Source of the DNA: Martinezella hainanensis
GTDB taxonomy: Bacteria > Pseudomonadota > Alphaproteobacteria > Rhizobiales > Rhizobiaceae
Direction of reading: 5' to 3'
NCBI RefSeq assembly: GCF_900094555.1
Contig: NZ_FMAC01000003.1
Span: forward strand, 372,001-436,000
Length of the DNA stretch: 64,000 bases
Made by a program: the position numbers and the translations under genes. The notes beneath the pieces were generated by a model, which was not told the origin of the DNA, did not search any database, and was given only the letters and a program-made list of their open reading frames with translations. Every line of letters starts with the position of its first letter. The first letter of the stretch is position 1. This document shows positions 24,868-32,995 of the stretch, in pieces.

Positions 24868-25958
24868 AGCGCGACCTCTTCCTGTTGCGGGGCAAGCTTC
24901 TCGGCATCGGCAGGTTTTGCAGCGGCCTCGCTCTTATCCGCCTTGACGCGGCGCAGCGCATCGAGGCTCGACTGGAACGTGACGTAATGCGGAAGCTTGA
25001 AGTGGATGCAGAAGCCGGAGCTTTCGACCGGTTCGGTGTGATAGAGAACGAATTCCTCATTGGCGGCCGGATGCGGATTCGGTTGACTGGAGGCGAGATC
25101 GAGCGTTGCCGCCGCGATCACCTTCACCTCGTTCCAGCCAAAGGTCGCCGAGAAGCCCAGTTGCAATTCCTTGGCCTTGGAGATGACTTCGGTCTGGCTG
25201 ACACGGACGCGACCGGCGCTGAAGATCGTGCCGGAGGGATGGCGCAGGCGAACCGGGGCGTAGGCCAGACGCAGTTCGTTGACCGTCGGATGCACGGCGC
25301 TATAGCCGCGCATCGTCGCATATCCGAGCGCCAGTGTGCCGCCGGTGTCGGCGCGGGCCAGGCTCTGCAGCTTGTGGGCGCGCGCGGCTGGAAAGAGCAG
25401 CGGCTCGCGCGTCAGATCGGGGATTTCCTCTGGTGCGACCGTCTCGACCGGGTGATCCGGAATAAGCCCCTGCGCCTTCTGCCAGCTGGTCAGCGACGGT
25501 TGCATCGCCGGTGCGGGCTTGGCGGCCGGGATGACCGGCTCTGGCACATAATCCTCGCCTTGCAGGACATCGACCTGGAGCAAACGATGGGAGTAATCGA
25601 GTGTCGGCCCCAGTATCTGGCCGCCCGGAATGTCCTTGAAGGCGGCGGAGATGCGGCGAACGGTGAAAAGATCCGGTTGGTCGACGGGTTCAGCGACGGC
25701 AATGCGGGGCTGGGTCGTGCGGTAGGCGCGCAGTAGGAGGATCGCCTCATAGAGATCGCCACCGGCCTGGGCGAGCGCCAGGGCGGCAAGATCCGGCTCG
25801 TAAAGCGATGCCTCGCCCATCAGCCGGTCGATGAGATAGGGAAGACCGGTCCGCACGGCCTCGACGCGTTCACGTGTGATCGGGCCGAGATCGGCGCGGA
25901 ACAGCCGTTCCGCCTGTTCGATAGCGTATTCGCCGCCGCGGGTTGCCACATAGGCCAT
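24864..25958 (-). CDS. phnI: PhnI, C-P lyase core nucleosidase subunit
   Basis: 364 residues. PhnI, with PhnG/H/L, swaps the adenine of ATP for a phosphonate to form ribose-1-phosphonate-5-triphosphate. Landmarks: MAYVATRGGEYAIEQAE at the start, AFKDIPGGQILGPTLDYSHRLL, LALGYATMRGYS and GFCIHFKLPHYVTFQ. His319 and His324 of HFKLPH correspond to the E. coli Zn-binding pair (His328/His333) that faces the PhnJ active site. Start overlaps the phnH stop by one base; its stop overlaps the phnJ start. The C-terminal Ala/Glu/Lys-rich tail is slightly longer than in E. coli. Confidence 0.93.
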   Translation of the reverse strand: MAYVATRGGEYAIEQAERLFRADLGPITRERVEAVRTGLPYLIDRLMGEASLYEPDLAALALAQAGGDLYEAILLLRAYRTTQPRIAVAEPVDQPDLFTVRRISAAFKDIPGGQILGPTLDYSHRLLQVDVLQGEDYVPEPVIPAAKPAPAMQPSLTSWQKAQGLIPDHPVETVAPEEIPDLTREPLLFPAARAHKLQSLARADTGGTLALGYATMRGYSAVHPTVNELRLAYAPVRLRHPSGTIFSAGRVRVSQTEVISKAKELQLGFSATFGWNEVKVIAAATLDLASSQPNPHPAANEEFVLYHTEPVESSGFCIHFKLPHYVTFQSSLDALRRVKADKSEAAAKPADAEKLAPQQEEVAL

Positions 25959-26503
25959 CAGAGCACCTCGATTTTCGTGGAACGGGGAATGCCGAGCAGG
26001 CGCTTGCCGTCGACGAGATAGAGATCCCAGCCGAGCGGATAGCGGATTGCCCTGGCGCGCATGTGCCAGAAGGCAGGATCGATGCAGCCGATGGAGATCG
26101 TCACGCTGTCCTTGATGCCGGGGCCGGTGAGGCGCAATTGCTGCCCGGAACCAAACTGTGCGGAAGCAAACAGCGTCGCGGCGTCATCCGGGTAAAGGAG
26201 GCTGCCGATGCGCAGTCTCGACAAGGCCTCGACGTTTTCGGCGGCATTGATGGCGGCAAAGACATAGTCCGCATCGGCAAGCGGCATCCGCCTTGCCCCG
26301 GTTGTGGCCATCTTCAGGTCCAGGGACGGATCGTTTGCCACATGGAAGCTGCATTCGCGATCGAGCAGGCTTTCGGCAAGCGGCCAGAAGCCTTCGACAG
26401 GCAGTTCACGCGGCTCTCCGGGGCGGCTCAGCGCCCACATGAGTTCCTCGAACGTGGCGTTGGTGCGGGTGTCGTCCGGAGTGGGCAAGAGATTGTTGGC
26501 CAT
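25958..26503 (-). CDS. phnH: PhnH, C-P lyase core subunit
   Basis: 181 residues; structural subunit of the PhnGHIJ core, of PLP-transferase-like fold without a cofactor. Recognised by ATFEELMWALSRPGEPRELP at the start, GSGQQLRLTGPGIKDS and the C-terminal PLGWDLYLVDGKRLLGIPRST. Slightly shorter than E. coli PhnH (194). Two bases after the phnG stop and overlapping phnI by one base, so translation is tightly coupled. Confidence 0.93.
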   Translation of the reverse strand: MANNLLPTPDDTRTNATFEELMWALSRPGEPRELPVEGFWPLAESLLDRECSFHVANDPSLDLKMATTGARRMPLADADYVFAAINAAENVEALSRLRIGSLLYPDDAATLFASAQFGSGQQLRLTGPGIKDSVTISIGCIDPAFWHMRARAIRYPLGWDLYLVDGKRLLGIPRSTKIEVL

Positions 26504-26505
26504 GG

Positions 26506-26967
26506 TCAGAATGTCTCCATCTGCACGCGGGTCGCTTCGACTTTCTGCAGAAGCTTTCGATCCTCTTCCTCCTGATGACGCCGTTCGGCATTCAGGAGTT
26601 CAAGGATCAGATCGGCCTGATGACCGGCGGCGATAGCCGCATCGATAACAGCCATTCCCATGGCATGTTCGAGATCCCGGCCGACGACCGCGCCATAGCC
26701 TTCAACGGCACGGTCCGGTACGCGGATATGGGCTTCGGACACCAGGACTTCGCCGAGATGGAACGCGGTACCGCGAACGGTGTCGACGAGCGGCAGCATG
26801 GCAAGGCCGGTGCGGTTGACGACCACGTCGACCTCACCGAGTGTGTCGAGCACTTTCTCGGCGACCGCCTTGATGTTCGCCGGCCGGCCGGCGGCAAGAA
26901 TTTCCAGCGCTTGGGCATGGGTATGGGATGCGCTGACCGGACTGCCAGTCTTCTCCTCAGTCATCAT
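26506..26967 (-). CDS. phnG: PhnG, C-P lyase core subunit
   Basis: About 153 residues. PhnG stabilises PhnI and is part of the nucleosidase step. Recognised by VLDTLGEVDVVVNRTGLAML, TAFHLGEVLVSEAHIRV and GYGAVVGRDLEHAMGMAVID. The frame is open back to 27000, but GAGG five bases before the ATGATG pair supports starting at 26967. First gene of phnGHIJKLM; a pair of palindromic sites lies 54-84 bases upstream with a TATAGT-like -10 between them. Confidence 0.92.
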   Translation of the reverse strand: MMTEEKTGSPVSASHTHAQALEILAAGRPANIKAVAEKVLDTLGEVDVVVNRTGLAMLPLVDTVRGTAFHLGEVLVSEAHIRVPDRAVEGYGAVVGRDLEHAMGMAVIDAAIAAGHQADLILELLNAERRHQEEEDRKLLQKVEATRVQMETF

Positions 26968-27020
26968 CTTTTCCTCGGGCATTTGGGGATCGTCAAACAA
27001 AGGCGAGGGCTCGCCGGAAA

Positions 27021-27051
27021 CATTCGAATAATTACTATAATCATCCGAATG
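27021..27051 (-). promoter_or_regulatory. Paired operator for the phn operon (CATTCGAATG type)
   Basis: Two ten-base palindrome-like sites, CATTCGAATA and CATCCGAATG, start 21 bases apart (two helical turns). Read on the minus strand, TATAGT lies in the spacer and TAGACA about 15 bases before it, i.e. a possible promoter whose -10 sits between two operator sites. The same motif occurs before the ABC operon and the GntR gene, so the divergent PhnF-like protein is the likely binder. Confidence 0.7.
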
Positions 27052-27108
27052 AATTGTCTACGACGTTTTATCTTCCAAGGTGAGATTTCTGAGGCTGTGC
27101 GAGACCTT

Positions 27109-27909
27109 TTAGTCGCCGCGCCGGCGCAGCCAATCCGCCGTTATCCGGCTGGCGTCCTGCGCGGCTGCCGCGGGAGCCTTTCCTTCCAGCAATGCAAACA
27201 GGAAGGAGCCAGCAAAGCGATCGCCAGCGCCAATCGTGTTTGTCGTATCGACACGATCCGCTGGCGCGACCTCAACGGTCTGCGAACCGTCAAACAGCGT
27301 GATCGGGCGCGTGCCGTCGGTAAGCACGAGCATCTTCAGGCGCGGACCGGCGATCTGGCCGGCGCGTTGCCAGGCAAGAGCGAGGTCGTCCGGAACATCG
27401 TCGCGCGAGGAGATGACGTAATCCGACGGGCGAGGCGTTGCCGGCCGCAGCGGAAATTGCGTGAGGACGAGCGGCTGGGCGTCAATCTGTTCGATGAGGT
27501 TCTCTTCGAGGGCGAGCGCATTGATATAGACGCCCGCGCCGGCAAGCTTGCCGGCTGCCGTCAGCGGTTGCGATCGGCCGGCAGGCGCGATGATCGTCCG
27601 CTCGCCGTTCGGCTCCAGGAAGATTTCGAGCGGCGCCGTCTCTCCCGGCAACATTGCGATGTGCTCGACATCGAAGCCGTCGACGGCGAGCGATTTGAGC
27701 GCCGCTTGTCCCTGTTCGTCCTGCATCAGCCGTGAGACGATGGCGACATCGGCCCCCAGCTCCAGCAGCTGCTGCCCGGTGTAGAAAGCACCGCCGCCGA
27801 GCCGGGTTGTTTGGGATGAAAACTGTATCCGCCCACCCGGGATGAGCGGAGCGTCCAATTGCCATATGCGATCGTGATTGACCGATCCGATTACGATAAT
27901 GCGGGGCAT
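27109..27909 (-). CDS. PfkB-family carbohydrate kinase
   Basis: 266 residues, ribokinase-like fold. N-terminal IIVIGSVNHDRIW, substrate/Mg region RLGGGAFYTGQQLLELGADVA, and the C-terminal PfkB signature DTTNTIGAGDRFAGSFL with the catalytic Asp in GAGD. Phosphorylates a sugar or nucleoside with ATP in the cytoplasm; specificity unknown. The ATG lies seven bases after the permease stop, making it the last gene of the CUT1 transporter operon. It could phosphorylate the imported sugar, or a ribose product left by the Phn pathway. Slightly short for the family (usually ~300). Confidence 0.9.
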   Translation of the reverse strand: MPRIIVIGSVNHDRIWQLDAPLIPGGRIQFSSQTTRLGGGAFYTGQQLLELGADVAIVSRLMQDEQGQAALKSLAVDGFDVEHIAMLPGETAPLEIFLEPNGERTIIAPAGRSQPLTAAGKLAGAGVYINALALEENLIEQIDAQPLVLTQFPLRPATPRPSDYVISSRDDVPDDLALAWQRAGQIAGPRLKMLVLTDGTRPITLFDGSQTVEVAPADRVDTTNTIGAGDRFAGSFLFALLEGKAPAAAAQDASRITADWLRRRGD

Positions 27910-27916
27910 GCTTTGC

Positions 27917-28756
27917 CTATCTGTCGTCAATGCCTGGTGCGAGCGCGTCCACGATGAAACGCTGTGCCAGCAGGAAGATCAAGAGAACGGGAATGATCGA
28001 CAACAGGCTTGTCGCCATCAATGGCCCCCAGGCTCGTTCGGCGCCTTCGAGATCGGCAAAGACGGCAATGCCGGTCGTGAGCGTCTTCTTGAATGCGTCG
28101 TCCAGCACGAGTTGGCCCCAGAGATAGATGTTCCAGGCGCCCATGAAGGAAATCACAGAAAGGGCCGCAATCGCAGGAATGACGTTCGGAACACCGATCT
28201 CGATGAATTGCCGCCACAATCCGCTTCCGTCCATACGCGCTGCCTCGAATATCGAAGCGGGAAGCGACCGGAAAGCCTGACGCATGTAAAAGACGTAGAA
28301 GCCGATGTAGGGGATCGAGGGGATAATCATCGCGCCGTAGGTGTCGACGGCCTGGAGCTTTACGACCGCGATATAGGTGGGGATGATCGCAAGCACGTTC
28401 GGAAAGGACATGGTGGCGATGACGAACCAGAAGAGCACCTGCTTTCCCTTGAACTCCAGCCGCCCGAAGGCAAAGCCCGCCGGGACCGAAAGAACAAGCT
28501 TTCCAACCGTGATGAGAGTTGCGGTCAGCATGGAATTCCACAGCCACATCCAGATCGGATGCCGGCTTGCGGCGATGGTGAAATTCGACAGCGTCGGATG
28601 ATCTGGCCAAAGGCGCACGGCCTTGGCCATGATCATGTCATTGGGCGTGAAGGCCGCGGACACCATCCAGACCAGTGGAAAAACGGTGACGATGCAGATT
28701 GCCATGAGCACGATATGAAGCAGCAATCTGTGCAGTCTGTGGACAATGCCGCTCAT
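27917..28756 (-). CDS. CUT1 sugar ABC transporter permease (MalG/UgpE type)
   Basis: 279 residues, about six TM helices. The cytoplasmic EAA loop is FEAARMDGSGLWRQFIEIGVP, the docking site for the ATPase. Family: carbohydrate uptake transporters (CUT1), one half of the permease heterodimer; UgpE-like glycerol-3-phosphate permeases belong here too. Overlaps the partner permease by four bases. No ATPase of the UgpC/MalK type occurs in this operon, so a shared one encoded elsewhere is expected. Confidence 0.92.
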   Translation of the reverse strand: MSGIVHRLHRLLLHIVLMAICIVTVFPLVWMVSAAFTPNDMIMAKAVRLWPDHPTLSNFTIAASRHPIWMWLWNSMLTATLITVGKLVLSVPAGFAFGRLEFKGKQVLFWFVIATMSFPNVLAIIPTYIAVVKLQAVDTYGAMIIPSIPYIGFYVFYMRQAFRSLPASIFEAARMDGSGLWRQFIEIGVPNVIPAIAALSVISFMGAWNIYLWGQLVLDDAFKKTLTTGIAVFADLEGAERAWGPLMATSLLSIIPVLLIFLLAQRFIVDALAPGIDDR

Positions 28757-29637
28757 CTATAGTGTACTCGCTTCTCGCTGACGCGGAACTGCAGCCATGT
28801 GATGGCGAGCACCAGCACAATGATGATGACGGCAACGGCGCTGGCCGGACCGAACTGGAAGAACAGCAGGCCCTGCTGCCACAGGAAATAGAGGAGGCTC
28901 GAGCTTCTGCCGGCGGGTCCGCCGTGTGTCAGCACGTCGATGACGCCGACGATGTCGTCAAGTACATGGAAGAAGGTCGTGACGCTGATGAAGAAGGCAG
29001 TCGGCGTCATCAGCGGCAGGCTGATGTTGAAGAAATGCCGTGTCGAGCCCGCGCCGTCGAGTTGTGACGCTTCACGCAGCTGATGCGGCAGGTTTGCGAG
29101 CGCCGCCAGCCAGAGCAGCATGTTGAGGCCGAAGGTCTTCCAGAAGGTGACGAGGCTGACGCAGAGAAGCGCAAGGTTCGGATCCGTATGCCAGCGCGAT
29201 GGCGGGAAGCCCAAATGGCCGAGCACCTCGTTGAAGAGGCCGTTGACCGGATTGAACAGCCAGGACCAGGCAACACCCGCGACCGAATAGGCGACGATCG
29301 TCGGCAGAAACAGGCTGCCGCGATAAAGTCCCTGCAGCGGATTCTTGCGCACCGCGTGCAGCATGACGGCAAAGATCAGCGGAATGACGATCTCGTCGGG
29401 GATCAGGACGGCGCAGTAAAGCAGCGTATTCCATGCCGCCATGCGGAAATCAGGATTGTCGAAGACGGACGCGTAATTATCGACGCCGACGAAGCGGATG
29501 TCGGCCGACAGCAAATTCCAGTCGACCACCGATAGCAGCATCGACGCGATCAGCGGGCCGTATAGGAATATCGCAACGGAAAGAACGGCTGGCCCCACGA
29601 ATAGATAGGGGGCCAGCGATCGAAAACGAAATGGCAT
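28753..29637 (-). CDS. CUT1 sugar ABC transporter permease (MalF/UgpA type)
   Basis: 294 residues, six TM helices, starting with a basic N-terminus. EAA loop: REASQLDGAGSTRHFFNISLP. Partner of the downstream permease, to which it is coupled by ATGA overlap; ten bases after the solute-binding protein gene. Imports an oligosaccharide-, polyol- or sugar-phosphate-like solute. The specificity lies in the binding protein. Confidence 0.92.
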   Translation of the reverse strand: MPFRFRSLAPYLFVGPAVLSVAIFLYGPLIASMLLSVVDWNLLSADIRFVGVDNYASVFDNPDFRMAAWNTLLYCAVLIPDEIVIPLIFAVMLHAVRKNPLQGLYRGSLFLPTIVAYSVAGVAWSWLFNPVNGLFNEVLGHLGFPPSRWHTDPNLALLCVSLVTFWKTFGLNMLLWLAALANLPHQLREASQLDGAGSTRHFFNISLPLMTPTAFFISVTTFFHVLDDIVGVIDVLTHGGPAGRSSSLLYFLWQQGLLFFQFGPASAVAVIIIVLVLAITWLQFRVSEKRVHYR

Positions 29638-29647
29638 GATGCGGAGC

Positions 29648-30895
29648 CTATGCCGAAATCAGTCCAGTAAGCTCGTCATGAGCGCCCTTGATGCCGTCGG
29701 CAACCGTCGTTTCCTTGAGCAGCATGCGCGAAACCCACTTGCGCCACACGGCTTGGCCTTCGAGGCCACGCTTGCCCGGCCAGATCGTTTCCGCGGTCAG
29801 GCCATCGGTCAGCTGGGCAGCGGCCGGCTTCATGAACTCGTTGATGAGCGGGATGTCATGCTTCGAGGTGTTGAGGTACCCGGTCTGAGACCAGAGCGCC
29901 TGGCCTTCCTTCGATGCACAGAATTCAAGGAAGGCAAGCGAAGCTTCCGCCTGTTCCTTGTTGCGCGTGTAGACGGCGAGGAAATTGCCGCCGCTGTTCA
30001 TCTTGCGCGGATGTCCCGACAGGCCTGGGAACTTGGTCGTGACGGCCTTTGCCGCGCCGAAGGGGAAGGTGACGGCGGCAGTCGAGCTGGTCGTGCAGAT
30101 GGCAAGGGCGCCGGCCTGGAACGCGGCGGTCTGCTCCTTGTCGCTGACGGGCAGCCAGAGGCCTTCATGGGCCGGTGCGCAATATTCGGTCATGCCAGCG
30201 ATTGCTTCGGGGCTGTTGAGCGCCAGCTTGCCATCGGGATCGATGATGAAGCCGCCGGCATTCTGGATGAAGGACTGGCTCGTCCATTCGTTGTTGGAAA
30301 GAGAGATCGGCGAGCGGTAGGTCGGATGCTTGCCCTTGAGGGATGCATCGAGCTTGCGCGCGGTCTCGTAAAGCCATTTCGTATCAGGTGTCTCCGGCAG
30401 GTTGGGATCGAGGCCGGCAGCCTTCCACATGTCGCTGTTGATATAGGTGATCGGGGTCGACATGGCCCAGGGAAGGCCGATGACCGCGCCATCGATGGTG
30501 ACCAGCGGCAGAACCGACGAACGGAAATTGGCAAGGATCGCTTCGGCCTTCGCCGCATTGATCTCGCGCAGGTCGCGCGCGCCGAGCGTGCGCTTGGCGA
30601 AATAGCCGAACTTCCAGCCAGTGACCATCATAGCCGGCGGGCGGCCCGCGGCAACGCTTGCGACGGCCTTGGCCGTCACCGCCTCATAGTCGCCGTCGAA
30701 ACGATTGGTGACCGTGACGCCCAGCTGCTTGGCGTTGAACGCATCGACAACCTTCTGGAAGGGCTTGTCGGAGCCCCAGGTACTCGAAATTTCAATAGTC
30801 GCATCGGCGGACCGGGCCTTGCCGATCATAGCCATTGATGTGCCGATGACTGCGGTCGTACCCGCGATAAATTGACGACGATTAAGCCCTACCAT
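29648..30895 (-). CDS. Extracellular solute-binding protein, CUT1 family (UgpB-like)
   Basis: 415 residues. A twin-arginine-type signal (NRRQFIAGTTAVIG, cleavage near ARSADA) directs it to the periplasm, unusual but known in rhizobial binding proteins. Mature domain is a class-D type binding protein: ISSTWGSDKPFQKVVDAFN, GLPWAMSTPITYINSDMWKAAG (the stretch resembles UgpB, which binds glycerol-3-phosphate), and FLEFCASKEGQALWSQTGY. First gene of the operon SBP-permease-permease-PfkB, with GAGG five bases before ATG. Operator sites lie 12-41 bases upstream. A phosphorylated or phosphonate-bearing sugar is a reasonable ligand guess from context, not shown by the sequence. Confidence 0.9.
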   Translation of the reverse strand: MVGLNRRQFIAGTTAVIGTSMAMIGKARSADATIEISSTWGSDKPFQKVVDAFNAKQLGVTVTNRFDGDYEAVTAKAVASVAAGRPPAMMVTGWKFGYFAKRTLGARDLREINAAKAEAILANFRSSVLPLVTIDGAVIGLPWAMSTPITYINSDMWKAAGLDPNLPETPDTKWLYETARKLDASLKGKHPTYRSPISLSNNEWTSQSFIQNAGGFIIDPDGKLALNSPEAIAGMTEYCAPAHEGLWLPVSDKEQTAAFQAGALAICTTSSTAAVTFPFGAAKAVTTKFPGLSGHPRKMNSGGNFLAVYTRNKEQAEASLAFLEFCASKEGQALWSQTGYLNTSKHDIPLINEFMKPAAAQLTDGLTAETIWPGKRGLEGQAVWRKWVSRMLLKETTVADGIKGAHDELTGLISA

Positions 30896-30905
30896 CTTAT
30901 CCTCA

Positions 30906-30937
30906 ATATCCGAATGATTAATAAAACATTCGGATAT
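30906..30937 (-). promoter_or_regulatory. Paired operator for the ABC/PfkB operon
   Basis: Inverted arms ATATCCGAATG and CATTCGGATAT around a ten-base AT-rich spacer. Each arm is itself a variant of the CATTCGAATG palindrome, the two starting 20 bases apart. A TATTAA-like -10 lies in the spacer on the minus strand, and the sites end right at the ribosome-binding region, so binding would block transcription or its start. Same motif as before phnG and the GntR gene. Confidence 0.75.
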
Positions 30938-31082
30938 TTACCTAACGATAGCGAGTGACATCCATATGAAGGGGAATGTGGCTAAGCACCAAGGTCCGAT
31001 GGCGAAATTGACTTAAGTCGTTGTTTACTAGATTTCCGATATTCGGCAGAGATTGAAAATCGATGCTGTAGCCGATATATGA

Positions 31083-31092
31083 CATTCGAATG
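31083..31092 (+). promoter_or_regulatory. Perfect CATTCGAATG operator before the GntR gene
   Basis: The only perfect ten-base palindrome of the set, 25 bases before the GntR start. A partial second copy (ATTCGGA) starts 19 bases later. It fits autoregulation by the PhnF-like protein. Confidence 0.65.
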
Positions 31093-31117
31093 ACATGGTT
31101 GAATTCGGAAGGCAGGC

Positions 31118-31876
31118 ATGGAGAAGAAATTGCTGCACGGGCAATGGCAACAGGTCGAAAGCGATATTGCTGAAGATATCCTGACCGGCCGCCTGTCACC
31201 AAAGACACAGCTTCCGACGGAATCCGACCTGATGGAACGTTTTGGTGTCGGACGGCACACCATACGGCGGGCCATTTCCCGCCTCGAAAGCCGAGGGCTC
31301 GTGCTGGTCGAGCAGGGGCGTGGAACCTTTGTGCGGGATAGTCGCCTCGATTACCGCTTGTCCGAACGTACGCGCTTCTCGCAAAATCTGCTCGATCAGG
31401 GCAGGGAACCGCTCGGCCAAGCCATCCACGAAGAAGTTGTTCCGGCCTCGGAACTGATCGCCGAGGCTTTGCGGCTTCCCCTTGGTGAGCCGGTCTATCA
31501 TATCGTGAGGCGAGGCTTCGCCGACGAGGAGCCGATCAACTATTCGCATGCCTATTACCCCGTGCGCCGCTTTCCCGGCTTCGACGAGGCACGGCGCAGC
31601 GGGAGAAGCGTGACCGTCATTCTGGCCGAATACGGCATCCCCGACTATATCCGCCTGCGCACCGATATCATCGTTCGTCTGCCGACGAGCGAGGAGGCGA
31701 AGCAACTCTGCCAGTCCATGTCTCAGCCGGTGGCTGTGTCGAGAAAGGTGGACGTCGATCTCAAGGGCACTCCGATCTCCTATTCGGAATCTGTATGGCC
31801 GGGTGAGCGCATACAATTCTCGATCGACAATACCAGCCAGCTTCTGGACGTGCTTGCGCGCGGCGAAGTGGGCTGA
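31118..31876 (+). CDS. phnF: PhnF-like GntR/HutC-family transcriptional regulator
   Basis: 252 residues. N-terminal winged helix with LPTESDLMERFGVGRHTIRRAISRLESRGLV split across helices, followed by the RGTFV wing; C-terminal UTRA ligand domain (SQNLLDQG, VYHIVRRGFADEEPINYSHAYYP, GTPISYSESVWPGERIQF). This layout matches HutC/PhnF regulators of phosphonate genes. Divergent from the ABC/PfkB operon, 222 bases between. Shared palindromes before itself, the ABC operon and phnG make it the probable regulator of all three. Ligand unknown, but presumably a pathway intermediate. GGAAGG precedes the ATG. Confidence 0.88.
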   Translation: MEKKLLHGQWQQVESDIAEDILTGRLSPKTQLPTESDLMERFGVGRHTIRRAISRLESRGLVLVEQGRGTFVRDSRLDYRLSERTRFSQNLLDQGREPLGQAIHEEVVPASELIAEALRLPLGEPVYHIVRRGFADEEPINYSHAYYPVRRFPGFDEARRSGRSVTVILAEYGIPDYIRLRTDIIVRLPTSEEAKQLCQSMSQPVAVSRKVDVDLKGTPISYSESVWPGERIQFSIDNTSQLLDVLARGEVG

Positions 31877-31971
31877 CCAGATCGGTTCTGCGCGATTGGC
31901 CTCTTCAGAGCCCGAATGACGCGTGTGCTGCGATATGCTAATGTTGCGGTCTATCAGGCGTGCAGCGGGTG

Positions 31972-32799
31972 ATGGTGATGTTGGAGGCAGACAAGGTATT
32001 CGCTGGCTCAATCCCGGAAAACTACGACCGCCACATGGTGCCGTTGATTTTCGAGCCTTACGCAGCAGATATTGCACGGCGAGCCGCGTCCTTGCGGCCT
32101 GGCGCGGTGTTGGAAATTGCCGCGGGGACCGGCGTTGTCACTCGAGCCTTGGCGCCGAAACTAACCGCCGATGCAAGCTATGTCGTCACCGACCTCAACC
32201 AGCCGATGCTCGATTACGCCGCTTCGCGGCAAGCTCCGGACAGCCGCATCACTTGGCGGCAAGCGGATGCCATGGCGCTGCCGTTCGAAAATTCATCCTT
32301 TGACCTCGTCTTTTGCCAGTTCGGCGCGATGTTCTTTCCTGATCGCATCTCGGCCTATCGCGAAGCAAAGCGCGTTCTGAAGCGCGGCGGACATTTCCTG
32401 TTCAACGTCTGGGACCGCATCGAAGAGAACATATTCGCGGATGATGTGACGAACGCACTTGCCAGGATTTTTCCGAACGATCCGCCGCGCTTTCTCGCGC
32501 GCACTCCGCATGGTTACCACGATGTGGACCGGATTCGCGGCGACCTCGAAGCTGCAGGTTTCTCCGAAATTGTGATCGAAACGAGAGCCGAACAAAGCCG
32601 GGCATCCTCACCGCGCCTTCCAGCCGTCGCCTATTGTCAGGGAACTCTGCTTCGCACCGAAATCGAGGCCAGAGAAGCGGGGAAGCTTGAGGCGGCAACC
32701 GACCATGCCGCCGCCGTGATCGAAGCCAGGCATGGTACCGGCGAAGTTGCTGCCAAAATTCAGGCGCATATCATACTGGCGACGGCTTATCCTGCCTAG
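31972..32799 (+). CDS. Class I SAM-dependent methyltransferase
   Basis: About 275 residues. Rossmann-type motif I VLEIAAGTGVVTRAL, acidic end of strand 2 VVTDLNQPML, motif DAMALPFENSSFDLVFCQFG and LKRGGHFLFNVWD, all of the Methyltransf_11/UbiE-like type. Small-molecule or lipid methylation in the cytoplasm; acceptor not predictable. A GTG at 31960 and ATGs at 31972 and 31978 are in frame; none has a strong ribosome site. Stands alone between the GntR and acyltransferase genes. Confidence 0.9.
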   Translation: MVMLEADKVFAGSIPENYDRHMVPLIFEPYAADIARRAASLRPGAVLEIAAGTGVVTRALAPKLTADASYVVTDLNQPMLDYAASRQAPDSRITWRQADAMALPFENSSFDLVFCQFGAMFFPDRISAYREAKRVLKRGGHFLFNVWDRIEENIFADDVTNALARIFPNDPPRFLARTPHGYHDVDRIRGDLEAAGFSEIVIETRAEQSRASSPRLPAVAYCQGTLLRTEIEAREAGKLEAATDHAAAVIEARHGTGEVAAKIQAHIILATAYPA

Positions 32800-32995
32800 T
32801 GCATGAAAGATTAACTGAAGAATAACTATAATTTAAAGCAGGGCTGCCAACTTATGCCCGGGGCGACGAGTTGTTATATTGTGTTGGATACCAAATGGAA
32901 ATCCAAGGCAATATTTACTGAGCTTTCCGGTGAGGTTTTATAGGGAAATACTTGAGGGGCGAGATGCGGGCAGCGATGCCGGCAAATCCACTCAT

